Shown in pieces: positions 43,130 through 51,253 of a stretch of 64,000 nucleotides of DNA. A program made the position numbers and the translations under genes. The stretch covers positions 124,001-188,000 of the forward strand of contig OZ241847.1 of assembly GCA_965202915.1 (NCBI GenBank), in the 5' to 3' direction. Position 1 is the stretch's first letter. Each line of letters starts with the position of its first letter. The notes beneath the pieces were generated by a model. That model saw only the letters and a program-made list of their open reading frames with translations, was not told where the DNA came from and did not search any database. This DNA is from G965202915 sp965202915 (GTDB lineage Bacteria > Pseudomonadota > Gammaproteobacteria > Eutrophobiales > Eutrophobiaceae).

Positions 43130-44038
43130 TCAGAGATCATTCAATATCTCCGCACGTTTTGCCTGATATTCCTCTTCGGTGATCAATTCCCCGGCCAGCA
43201 ATTGCTCCAATTTGGCCAGCCGCTCCTCTATGGAGAGCGTCGAGCCCTTGGAAAGGGTCTGCATTTGCTTGCGCATGCGCGCCATCTCCAGGCGCATTTC
43301 CCGGCTCAGGGTCGTGGCCTCGCGCCGTATCGCGCTGGTATCGGCGTTTGGTTTGGATTCCTGCTGTTTTTCCGCCAGTAGCGCCTGTTTGGCCGCGTCC
43401 AGGTCGATCACCAGCCAGTCACGGCGGAGTTCGTCGGTTTGCTTGTTTTCCACGCCGGTTATGCGGACCAGTTTTTGCTTGAACGAGGACGGGCTGGAAC
43501 GACTGCCGTGGTAAAAGGAGTACGGCACCCGGCCCTGGCCGGAGGGATCATAGGCGGCTTCAAAGGCCTCATTGCGGGCGCGGTCGTGCTCGCCGATGAT
43601 AATATTGAGCCGGTCCTGCTGGTAAAAGACGCGGCCACAGACAAACGCCCGGTCGCTCAGGCCGAGCAAGCCGCGATTGGTCTTGCTGAGGGTAAATACG
43701 ATATCCTGCCGCGGCCCGGCCTGTTCCAGGCCCTTGGCCAGTTGTTCGCCCAGCAAGAGGCTCTGCCGGGGTGAAAACAGCAATTCTGCTTCTTCATCGC
43801 GGAAAAATTTCTTGTCCCAGATCCGCACCGCGTCCAGCACCGCGGTGATCTCGGCCGGCTTCAGGCTGACCGGATGATCGTTGTCGCCGTTGTCGGAGGA
43901 ATCCTGTTCGGCGTATTTAAAATACAGATTCGCGCCCGAGCGCCAGATCAGCTGCGGGTCGTCATCGAACAGGCCGGCCGCCGGCGTCACCGCAATCGCC
44001 GTACCCAGTAAAGCAATCAGCTTGCAGCTTTTAAGCAT
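43130..44038 (-). CDS. Exported protein with C-terminal SHOCT domain
   Basis: The 302-residue protein has a hydrophobic N-terminus (MLKSCKLIALLGTAIAVTPAAG), a central region with VRIWDKKFF, SRAFVC-like hydrophobic strands and an RDWLVIDLD segment, then a charged helix. The last 30 residues (SIEERLAKLEQLLAGELITEEEYQAKRAEIL) form a SHOCT-type short helical domain. The start at 44038 is preferred because GGAAAG lies 8 bases upstream. SHOCT is a small oligomerisation domain with no fixed role, so the function is unknown. Confidence 0.7.
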   Translation of the reverse strand: MLKSCKLIALLGTAIAVTPAAGLFDDDPQLIWRSGANLYFKYAEQDSSDNGDNDHPVSLKPAEITAVLDAVRIWDKKFFRDEEAELLFSPRQSLLLGEQLAKGLEQAGPRQDIVFTLSKTNRGLLGLSDRAFVCGRVFYQQDRLNIIIGEHDRARNEAFEAAYDPSGQGRVPYSFYHGSRSSPSSFKQKLVRITGVENKQTDELRRDWLVIDLDAAKQALLAEKQQESKPNADTSAIRREATTLSREMRLEMARMRKQMQTLSKGSTLSIEERLAKLEQLLAGELITEEEYQAKRAEILNDL

Positions 44039-44117
44039 CGGGCGTTCTTTCCGGAAATGGTTGATCATCGCCGCTAGTGTATCCCAAACGGGCGGATAGG
44101 CAAAATCAAATGCTGTT

Positions 44118-45746
44118 TTACGTACTTACAGTCTTATCGCGCTGATGATCCTTGATCATATTGTCGACAATATATTCAGAGAGCGCCGCAATAGTACGGG
44201 ATGGATTCAAGCCAATGGCTTTGGGGATAATGGCCCCGTCCACGACGTAAAGCCCCGGATAACTGAAAACTGCTCCTTTAGAATCAACCACTCCATCATC
44301 CGAACTGATGCCCATTCGGCATCCCCCCAGAGGATGAGGCGTGATCAAATTCTTTAAAAATTGCCACGTCGGAGGTACCCGAGGCGTGCCCCCTGTTTTA
44401 TCGGCAAGCTCTTTATGCATATCAACCATCGCGTCAAGCACCTTTTCACTGTCTGATATATCCCAGTCCATGGCTAATTTTCCGGTACCCGAAAACGGAT
44501 TCCACCAGGGTCGCTTTAATTTTAATACCCCGTTGGACGCATCAATGGCTTGACCAAACCACGGCATAATACGTGACAACGAAGTTTGGCCCCCCTCCAT
44601 TTCGGCTAAATTTTTAAATAAAATTTCCATCCCTCCGGTTGCCGACTGAGCCCGCTTGAGCACCTCTCCGATGGTTGATCCGAGAACCTTTGGAAAGCCG
44701 CCGTCTTCAATAAAGAAACGATTGCCGTTTTTACTGCCATCCAAAAAATCAATGGCACAGGTAATTGTTGGGCCAACCGTTGGCGATACGTCTCGATCGG
44801 AATAAATGGTGGGAGTTAAAAAATCACCATTCGAACTCCACCCATGGCCCAAGGTCCGACTAATGTTTGGAAGCGTGCGATCAAGGTCTCGAGCGCGTAA
44901 CAAAATTTCCGTCGACCCCAATGAACCGGCCGCCAGAACAACGGATCCTGCTCGATATGTATAAGGTATGCGCCGCCCGTCCTGCAGGTGCATACAATCA
45001 ACCAGATAACCGCCGGCTTTATCTTCGGTCGGCGTAATACCGGTTACAAGATGAAGAGGTTTTATTTCCGCGCCGGCCGCCTCGGCGTCAGCCAGATAAT
45101 TAAGATCAAGTGTATTTTTTGCCTGTGCTTTGCAACCGATATCACAATAGCCACAATGAATGCAGGTTCCCTGATCACGACCATGACCATTATCACTTTG
45201 GGGCGACAAATTATTCTCTGAGGTATTGTTTTTATCAGGAGCAAAATCAGGGTTAAATTTGACCGCCAATGGCAGCTTTCTAAACCTATCGCTATAGCCT
45301 GCGTTTTTTGCTGCGTCCCGCACCAATTTAAAGCGTTCCGTCAACTGCTTATCGGGAATTTCCTGCACGTCCAACATGTCTCCGACTATTTGGTAATATT
45401 TTTTGAGATGATCAAAGGTGATTTCCGGCGGCCAACCCTCGTCAAAAACGAAGGGTTCCGCTTCCACGGAAACATTGGCGTAAATCAATGATCCGCCGCC
45501 AACGCCGGCACCTTGAACGACCGTCATATCACCAAAGTATCGCCAATCTATCCAGCCATTGCTCTTTTCCGGATGATCGTGGTCCCAAACCCACGCATCC
45601 CCGGCGGTACGCGGATATTGGTCCGGTTGCCAGCGTCGTCCGCGTTCTAAAATAAGCGTCTTGTATCCGGCCTGAGCAAGTCGACAAGCCGCGACCGCGC
45701 CGCCAAAACCTGATCCAACAATGATCACATCGTACTTGAAACTCAT
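44118..45746 (-). CDS. GMC-family FAD oxidoreductase (cholesterol oxidase-like)
   Basis: The 542-residue protein has the dinucleotide loop DVIIVGSGFGGAVAACRLAQAG at the N-terminus. It continues with VVQGAGVGGGSLIYANV, the cysteine cluster CIHCGYCDIGCKAQAK near residue 190, LAAGSLGSTEILLR, and the GMC C-terminus ITPHPLGGCRMG...DGAIIPKAIGLNPSRTIAALSE with the active-site His. No secretion signal is seen. It oxidises an alcohol-type substrate; members near this subfamily act on sterols or long-chain alcohols. It starts with GGAGG 7 bases upstream. Its DNA is more AT-rich than its surroundings, like the next gene. Confidence 0.88.
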   Translation of the reverse strand: MSFKYDVIIVGSGFGGAVAACRLAQAGYKTLILERGRRWQPDQYPRTAGDAWVWDHDHPEKSNGWIDWRYFGDMTVVQGAGVGGGSLIYANVSVEAEPFVFDEGWPPEITFDHLKKYYQIVGDMLDVQEIPDKQLTERFKLVRDAAKNAGYSDRFRKLPLAVKFNPDFAPDKNNTSENNLSPQSDNGHGRDQGTCIHCGYCDIGCKAQAKNTLDLNYLADAEAAGAEIKPLHLVTGITPTEDKAGGYLVDCMHLQDGRRIPYTYRAGSVVLAAGSLGSTEILLRARDLDRTLPNISRTLGHGWSSNGDFLTPTIYSDRDVSPTVGPTITCAIDFLDGSKNGNRFFIEDGGFPKVLGSTIGEVLKRAQSATGGMEILFKNLAEMEGGQTSLSRIMPWFGQAIDASNGVLKLKRPWWNPFSGTGKLAMDWDISDSEKVLDAMVDMHKELADKTGGTPRVPPTWQFLKNLITPHPLGGCRMGISSDDGVVDSKGAVFSYPGLYVVDGAIIPKAIGLNPSRTIAALSEYIVDNMIKDHQRDKTVST

Positions 45747-45843
45747 AGCATTACCTCCATGGTCGATCCGCTCATTAATCCCCGACGATCAGGGATCAAC
45801 GATAAACGGGTACAAATCTTTGATTTCAATCGGGCGTTCTCTT

Positions 45844-47556
45844 TCACCATTTCGCCAGTTGTAAGCCGGCAATCAGCTCCTTGCCACGTCTGCGAATAAT
45901 CTTCCCCCGATCATTAATCGGTTTGACCAGCAATTGACAGTGATCACCGTCAATCTCAATGCGACAGAAATTATTTTCCTGGGTAAAGTTACTGCTTTTA
46001 TAATCAATACAGGGGCCCGATGCACTCCCCGGGATATCGTGCGGACCATTAATAGGAAATGTATCCTCTTGTTTTGTTGCCGTTGAATCGTGGACAAAGT
46101 TGGCGGGGTCCCCATCGGCAAACCAGTAAGGCCAATGAAAAGCCGAAGAAACAACGCTGAAGGCCTTGAGTTTCTCCATGCCTTTGCCACCTGAAAACCT
46201 GATTTCTGAAACGCATGAACTATGAATATCACCGGATAAAAAAATGACGTTTTGTATCTTTTCTTCGATCATTGTCCTTAGAATTGTCGCCTTGGTTACC
46301 GGAAAACCCGGCCAGGAATCAGATTCTTCTTTCCAACGGATTTTTTTCTCGCTGGTGCCGTCTCGTCCCCAACGCGCCGACAGCGGGCTTGGGACAAAAA
46401 CACTTGAGGAAACAATAAACTTTGGAATATCTTTGTCCTGTTCCATGAGCCAGCCGATAAGGTGATCAAGCTGTGTCCGTTCATCATCAGGATCGAGTCG
46501 AGGACGGCCTAAGAGATGATTATCTTCCAAACTATCCGGATCATCATCGATATAGCGGTGTGTGCGCGTATCGAGCACGAAGAAGGGATAGCCATTATAG
46601 TCAAATTTATAATAAAGCCGGTCGCCAAAGGTCTTGGGTCCATGCACCCATTGATAACTTCGATACGCCGAAATCGCAAGATTAAAAAGTTCAGACTTTA
46701 GCGTTGATCGCATACGATCCTGATGCCAGTTGTCTTCAATTTCATGATCATCAAGAATCATATAATTAGGCGCGCTACGCAGTAATTCACGCATATAGGG
46801 CGTACCAAAAGCGCTGAGGTAGCGTTCCTGAAACTCTCGTGCGGTATCGGCGCGTCCGGTGGGGAGGCGATTAAAAAGATCCGCATAAATCTGATCACCC
46901 ACCATCAATGTAAAAGCGGCCGGATTTTGATAACCTCCGGAGCCTTTGGTCATCGGGTTTTTGACCTGCCCGACCATCGGTTTAAAAATACGATCGGCGT
47001 TTTTTTGCGATAAAAAACCGGGATAGCGACACGAACCCAGTAGAAAGGCAAAACTCCTGAATTCTTTATCCTGACTGTCCGGAAAGGTGCGAAAACACAC
47101 ACTCGATCCGCTTGCATTTAACCTGCCCAGGTCTTCAATCCAGATTCGCGGATCGGGCAGCTTGTCCGTTAGTTCACGATTGCTGACGTCCATATTAAAT
47201 TGATCCGGGGCATCAAGCGTCAATGATCCCAGCCGTGCTTCATAAACGGTATCGGCTTGCAGACCCGCGACTTGCTGATCATCCGGGGTGGCGGTTAAAC
47301 AGCGATCCTCTCCGAGGGTGAACACCCCGGTGCGATCATATTTTCTATGCAACCGAAAATAATAAGCCCTGATCTTTTGTGCACTGATCTTTTGATTGTT
47401 TTTCTTAACCAGGGCCACAACCCCAAGGGTGCGTCGCTGCTGATTTAGATGAATATCCTTATCATCCGGGTCCGCGGCCCGAATCCATAAACGTGCGCTT
47501 TTATTTGTCGTATGGCCGACAATCGGGCCTAAACCGGGAGGGCGCAGAGATAACAT
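45844..47556 (-). CDS. PhoD-like phosphatase (alkaline phosphatase D family)
   Basis: The 570-residue metallophosphoesterase has an N-terminal fibronectin-like part (about 1-150) opening with GPIVGHTTNKSARLWIRA. A PhoD catalytic domain (about 180-520) follows, with LGSCRYPG, LMVGDQIYADLFN, YMILDDHEIEDNW, VLDTRTHR and IFLSGDIHSSC metal-binding motifs. It lacks the Tat signal usual in PhoD, so it may be cytoplasmic. An ATG at 47556 is preferred over an upstream TTG at 47586, though neither has an ideal ribosome binding site. It sits 97 bases upstream of the GMC gene on the same strand. Confidence 0.85.
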   Translation of the reverse strand: MLSLRPPGLGPIVGHTTNKSARLWIRAADPDDKDIHLNQQRRTLGVVALVKKNNQKISAQKIRAYYFRLHRKYDRTGVFTLGEDRCLTATPDDQQVAGLQADTVYEARLGSLTLDAPDQFNMDVSNRELTDKLPDPRIWIEDLGRLNASGSSVCFRTFPDSQDKEFRSFAFLLGSCRYPGFLSQKNADRIFKPMVGQVKNPMTKGSGGYQNPAAFTLMVGDQIYADLFNRLPTGRADTAREFQERYLSAFGTPYMRELLRSAPNYMILDDHEIEDNWHQDRMRSTLKSELFNLAISAYRSYQWVHGPKTFGDRLYYKFDYNGYPFFVLDTRTHRYIDDDPDSLEDNHLLGRPRLDPDDERTQLDHLIGWLMEQDKDIPKFIVSSSVFVPSPLSARWGRDGTSEKKIRWKEESDSWPGFPVTKATILRTMIEEKIQNVIFLSGDIHSSCVSEIRFSGGKGMEKLKAFSVVSSAFHWPYWFADGDPANFVHDSTATKQEDTFPINGPHDIPGSASGPCIDYKSSNFTQENNFCRIEIDGDHCQLLVKPINDRGKIIRRRGKELIAGLQLAKW

Positions 47557-47849
47557 GGCAGATTGATTATTTCCTTGGTCGACCAATTAGAGTTGGGAAA
47601 ATTATCATATAAAAACCGGCCAAAATCAATATATGGATGCAGACTGTCTGAAAATCGCCGATTTTTTTATAATACACGACGTTATCGTGGCAAACATACG
47701 ATGAGTTTGGCCGAGGGTCGCAGATCATATCAATGGTTTTAGATGCACTGTTAAGTGTTGACCCGGCCAACGTCCTTGCGCAGTTGTCTTGCGCAATAAT
47801 TTTCGCGCAGGTTTCCGGGGCCTCTGGTTTGGCTGGGCCTAAGCCGGGC
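47557..47849. other. Spacer between PhoD-like gene and porin terminator
   Basis: About 290 bases are without a supported gene. A 94-codon minus-strand frame here has no family resemblance and irregular composition. The stretch should hold the promoter of the PhoD-GMC pair. Confidence 0.4.
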
Positions 47850-47879
47850 AAAAAAAAGGCCTCCGCTGGGGGAGGCCTT
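47850..47879 (-). terminator. Intrinsic terminator of porin gene
   Basis: AAGGCCTCC (47856-47864) and GGAGGCCTT (47871-47879) form a perfect 9-bp stem with a 6-base loop. Read on the minus strand it is followed by a run of eight T residues (47857-47850). It lies 37 bases after the porin stop. Confidence 0.92.
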
Positions 47880-47916
47880 GTTCGGCAGTGATGACTGCCA
47901 TTATGGCTGTATGCCT

Positions 47917-49131
47917 TTAGAAGAAGAAGGTCATGCCGAGTGTGAACAGATCCAATGCGTCCGCGTCGTCATACGCCGTAGTACCATCAACGTCCAGATC
48001 CAGGTTCTCATAGGCGGCATAGACGATCAGCCGGCTGCCGAAGTACTGGTCGACGGAAAAGCCGATACGCTGCACCTCGGAACCGGTGACCCCCTCTATG
48101 GCTTGATCTAAGCCAAATTGGTCCATATACAGGCCATATTGGAATGTCAGTGCGGTATCGCCGATGCTGGTGAAGGCGCGCTTGACACCGACCTTGATCC
48201 AAAAGGCATCACTGTTATCCAGTTCGCCGGGGATACTGCCCCCATCTACATCGGCGGTCTCATTCTGGTACGCGATGGTACCAAATATCCCGGTCACCGG
48301 GTCCATCAGACCGGCCTGCAACTGAAAATTAGTGGCCTCATCATAGAACTGACCATTGACACCATGGTTTTCGGCATAGCCAAGATGCAGCAGTGCCTGC
48401 ATCCGACCGAGCTCGGTCTTGAACTTGGCGGCGATATCATAGACGTCGTCGTTGGCATAGCCGACCGCAATGCTCAGCGGTTCAATAAAGGTCGGCAGAT
48501 CATAGCGAACACCATTGCGGTAGATGCCGTTGCAGTCTATGCCTATGCCAAGGTTTCCGCGCAGTGCCTCGGCGGTATAGCAGTTCAGGAAATCCCCCCA
48601 GACGGCACCAGTGCGGGTCTCACCGTCTTGAATGAAAAAGCCATTGCCACGGAACACCGCTGAGATGGATGACCACAGCGTCAGCGAGGGATCGGCCAGC
48701 ACCGCGATATTATCGGTGGGCATGCTCTGCAGACCCACGGTCAGCTTACCGAACGGGCCACTCACATAGCCGCTGGTCCCCAGTACGTCGATACCGGCAC
48801 CAGTACTATTATCGAAATTATCCTGGTTAGCAACTATCAACGGGGTTGCATCGGACAGCGGTTCCAGGATCACCTCAAAGCCGGCACTCATCCCGGTGTT
48901 TTCCAGCTCGGTTGAACCGGCGAGGGTGATGCGGCTACCCAGCGTGGTGCCGTTATCCGAGGTCTGGACAACATCGCTACTATTGCCATCATCGTAATAG
49001 ATCAGTGCTTCGTTGATCCAACCGGAGATGCTCCAATTGTCGCCGCCCTTGTCCTGCGCCACTGCAGACAGCGGCAACAGCCCGGCGACCGCGGCCAGAC
49101 AGGCCCGTCGTATTAATTTATTGTTAATCAC
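47917..49131 (-). CDS. Outer-membrane porin (16-strand type)
   Basis: The 404-residue protein has a signal peptide (MINNKLIRRACLAAVAGLLPLSAVA) and alternating amphipathic strands such as WSISGWINEALIYYDDG, LGSRITLAGSTEL and PFGKLTVGLQSMPTD. It ends in FTLGMTFFF, with the terminal Phe needed for outer-membrane assembly. It is a general or specific diffusion porin; the solute cannot be told. The start is GTG, 8 bases after GGAGG, and an intrinsic terminator follows. It is monocistronic and probably highly expressed. Confidence 0.93.
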   Translation of the reverse strand: MINNKLIRRACLAAVAGLLPLSAVAQDKGGDNWSISGWINEALIYYDDGNSSDVVQTSDNGTTLGSRITLAGSTELENTGMSAGFEVILEPLSDATPLIVANQDNFDNSTGAGIDVLGTSGYVSGPFGKLTVGLQSMPTDNIAVLADPSLTLWSSISAVFRGNGFFIQDGETRTGAVWGDFLNCYTAEALRGNLGIGIDCNGIYRNGVRYDLPTFIEPLSIAVGYANDDVYDIAAKFKTELGRMQALLHLGYAENHGVNGQFYDEATNFQLQAGLMDPVTGIFGTIAYQNETADVDGGSIPGELDNSDAFWIKVGVKRAFTSIGDTALTFQYGLYMDQFGLDQAIEGVTGSEVQRIGFSVDQYFGSRLIVYAAYENLDLDVDGTTAYDDADALDLFTLGMTFFF

Positions 49132-49420
49132 TATGTCTTCCTCCTTAATTTCCGGAAAATTAAAAGTTCTTCCTCCCCCACTTGTCCGCCCTCCGGTATG
49201 ACCTAATGGAGGTCGCCCGGTTTGGTCGACAAGTATCGGAGTCGACTATGCCTGTTTTCACAGGCGCGGCTACCATATCAGGGAAGATCTGCAATTGCAA
49301 GTATTTTTTTGCTTTTTTTGCCACAGGCGTGATTCTTGCCAGGATCATGTCCGATTTTTGCCACAATTCGGCGGAATCGCCGATGGCCGTGGCCGATTCT
49401 GTTGTATAAATACCACAGGG
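49132..49420. other. 289-base spacer upstream of porin
   Basis: No gene is supported here. The stretch holds TTTCCGGAAA (49149-49158), a perfect 10-base palindrome immediately before the porin ribosome binding site, and a small hairpin GCCTGT-TTTC-ACAGGC at 49250-49265. It carries the porin promoter and the 3' end of the AOR operon. Confidence 0.5.
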
Positions 49421-49421
49421 C

Positions 49422-49721
49422 TTAGCCGCCGCCGCGGTGGAAGGTGCGATCGAAACGGACCAGGTATTCGCTGATTTTGGCCTGGCTCAAGCGCCGGAAT
49501 TGTAACTGCAATCGGGTGAGCGGCAAGCGCAGGGAACCGATGGCGCGGGTGGTTTCCGGTTCCAGCAATACGGTGATCTCGCCGTCGCCAAAAGGGATCA
49601 CGATTTTGGCCCGGTGCCGGTCTATATCCGGCGGTTGCGGATCGATCACGGTGGCGGCGATCAGGCGATAGCAATCGGCGTGGCTGAAGGCCAGTTCGCG
49701 GATCAGGGTCTGCTCAGCCAC
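49422..49721 (-). CDS. Small unknown protein at the end of the AOR operon
   Basis: The protein has about 100 residues, starting at GTG 49721 or TTG 49727 and overlapping the MoaD-like stop. It contains ATVIDPQPPDIDRHRAKIVIPFGDGEITVLLEPE and ends FHRGGG. I recognise no domain; it is predicted soluble. The tight coupling to the tungsten-cofactor carrier suggests a role in AOR maturation, by position only. The C-terminal run of glycines is notable but not preceded by a ubiquitin fold. Confidence 0.7.
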   Translation of the reverse strand: MAEQTLIRELAFSHADCYRLIAATVIDPQPPDIDRHRAKIVIPFGDGEITVLLEPETTRAIGSLRLPLTRLQLQFRRLSQAKISEYLVRFDRTFHRGGG

Positions 49722-49968
49722 CGGCAACGGGTGGCCAGACGGCGAGGGTGTCGCCGTCTTTGAATGCGGGCCTGTTGCGTTGCGCCGGGCTCAGGTAAAT
49801 ACCGTTGAGTAATACCAGGTGGGCCTTGTCTTCCGGCACCTGGTATCTGGCCAGGACGCCGCGGGCGGTTTCCTGCGGGTCGATATCGAGCCGGGTGCCG
49901 CGTTGTTTATCCGCGTCTTTGGGCAGATAGGCGCCCAGCGAGGCGTACAGTTTCAAGGTAATGCGCAC
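49714..49968 (-). CDS. MoaD/ThiS-like sulfur carrier of AOR operon
   Basis: The 84-residue ubiquitin-fold protein starts MRITLKLYASLGAYLPKDAD and ends FKDGDTLAVWPPVAGG with the diagnostic C-terminal GG. It is clearly different from the canonical MoaD at 33.9 kb. Similar carriers accompany tungsten AOR genes (for example in Aromatoleum, where I recall an aorD). It is probably dedicated to tungstopterin sulfur transfer. Confidence 0.9.
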   Translation of the reverse strand: MRITLKLYASLGAYLPKDADKQRGTRLDIDPQETARGVLARYQVPEDKAHLVLLNGIYLSPAQRNRPAFKDGDTLAVWPPVAGG

Positions 49969-49977
49969 GGGGCCCGA

Positions 49978-51249
49978 CTATATCACCCCGGCATTGTGTC
50001 CTATCGCCTGGGTTGTGCCCAGATAGGCTTCCATGATACGGGTCGGGTCCTTGATCAGCCGCTGTTTCCATTTTCCCAGCCGGGCCTTGGTCTGGATCAG
50101 CCCGCGTAGTACGCCGACGTGCTGGGTCAGGCCCAGTGCCTGGGCGCCGACCAGGGTATCGTCTTCAAATTGCAGATTCAGATAACGATATCGGTCCTGG
50201 TCGCATAATTCGGTGGAATCGCCGTCGTCCACCCCCATCCATATGCCGTAGGAACTGGAGATCAGGCCCATCGTATCGAGTACGTTCATATTGATGCTGC
50301 CCTGGTGCAGGGTATTCCTGCCGGCCATGTTCAGCGCCGCGATTCGTCCATGCTCGGCGGCGGTGGGTTGAATCGCCTGGACGTTGTATTCGCCGGTGGA
50401 GAAATCCCGACCCTGGCAGACGTCACCGGCGGCATAGATATCGGCCTGATTGCTCTGCATATGGTCGTTGACCAGGATCCCAAAATCGGTCTCTATGTCG
50501 CTGCCTTCCAGGAATTGTATATTGGCGCGCACCCCGGTTGCGGCAATCACCAGGTCGGCACTCAGGGTTTCGCCATTGCTCAGCGTCAGTTGCAGTTTGT
50601 TACCGAATAAGCCCGATTTTTCTATTGCGTCGATCTTGGTGGAGGTGTGCACCGCAACGCCTTTATCCAGGCACCAGTTTTTTATCATTCGCCCGGACAC
50701 CTGATCCATCATTCTCGGCACCATCCGGTCTCCCATCTCGATCACGGTCAAATCCACCTTCCGGCCCGCCAATGCCTCCAGGATGATGCAGCCGATGAAG
50801 CCGGCGCCCATCAGTACCACTTTCGCGCCCGGCTGGGCGTATTTGATGATGTTTCTGCTGTCCTCCAGCGTCCAGCACGGGTAGATCCCGGGTAGGGTCA
50901 TGCCTGGGATCGGCGGGTTTATCGGGTGAGAACCGGTGGCGATCAACAGTCGGTCATAGGCGACGTCGGCATCTCGTTGGAGTGACAGGGTTTTAGTCGC
51001 GGCATTGATCGCGGTCACCCGGTCCTGTATCAGTTCGATGCGCTGGTCGCTGTAATGGGACGGCAGTTTGCGCAACAGGGTGCCCTTCTCACTGATCCGT
51101 TCGCTCAGGTAATAGGGCAATGCCATTCGCGAGTAGGGCGATTCCCGTTCTTCACCTATGATCGTGATCGTCGCCGACGGATCCACCTTGCGCAGGGTCT
51201 CGGCGGCAATGACGCCGGCCGGGCCGGCGCCGATGATGACGTGTTTCAT
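49978..51249 (-). CDS. FAD/NAD-dependent oxidoreductase subunit of AOR (AorC-like)
   Basis: The 423-residue flavoprotein has the FAD loop IIGAGPAGVIAAETLR, the family element MALPYYLSERI, the NAD loop VVLMGAGFIGCIILEAL, VIEMGDRMVPRMMDQVSG and the FAD-proximal DIYAAGDVCQG. It belongs to the NADH-dependent reductase group. In the heterotrimeric bacterial AOR (AorABC), such a subunit connects NAD to the Fe-S chain. The ATG at 51249 is chosen because it gives the family N-terminus and sits four bases after the AOR stop. Confidence 0.92.
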   Translation of the reverse strand: MKHVIIGAGPAGVIAAETLRKVDPSATITIIGEERESPYSRMALPYYLSERISEKGTLLRKLPSHYSDQRIELIQDRVTAINAATKTLSLQRDADVAYDRLLIATGSHPINPPIPGMTLPGIYPCWTLEDSRNIIKYAQPGAKVVLMGAGFIGCIILEALAGRKVDLTVIEMGDRMVPRMMDQVSGRMIKNWCLDKGVAVHTSTKIDAIEKSGLFGNKLQLTLSNGETLSADLVIAATGVRANIQFLEGSDIETDFGILVNDHMQSNQADIYAAGDVCQGRDFSTGEYNVQAIQPTAAEHGRIAALNMAGRNTLHQGSINMNVLDTMGLISSSYGIWMGVDDGDSTELCDQDRYRYLNLQFEDDTLVGAQALGLTQHVGVLRGLIQTKARLGKWKQRLIKDPTRIMEAYLGTTQAIGHNAGVI

Positions 51250-51253
51250 GAGC

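Noticed and set aside
47567..47851. 94-codon minus-strand frame upstream of PhoD-like gene
   Set aside because: It has no family similarity and no ribosome binding site, and it overlaps the porin terminator.
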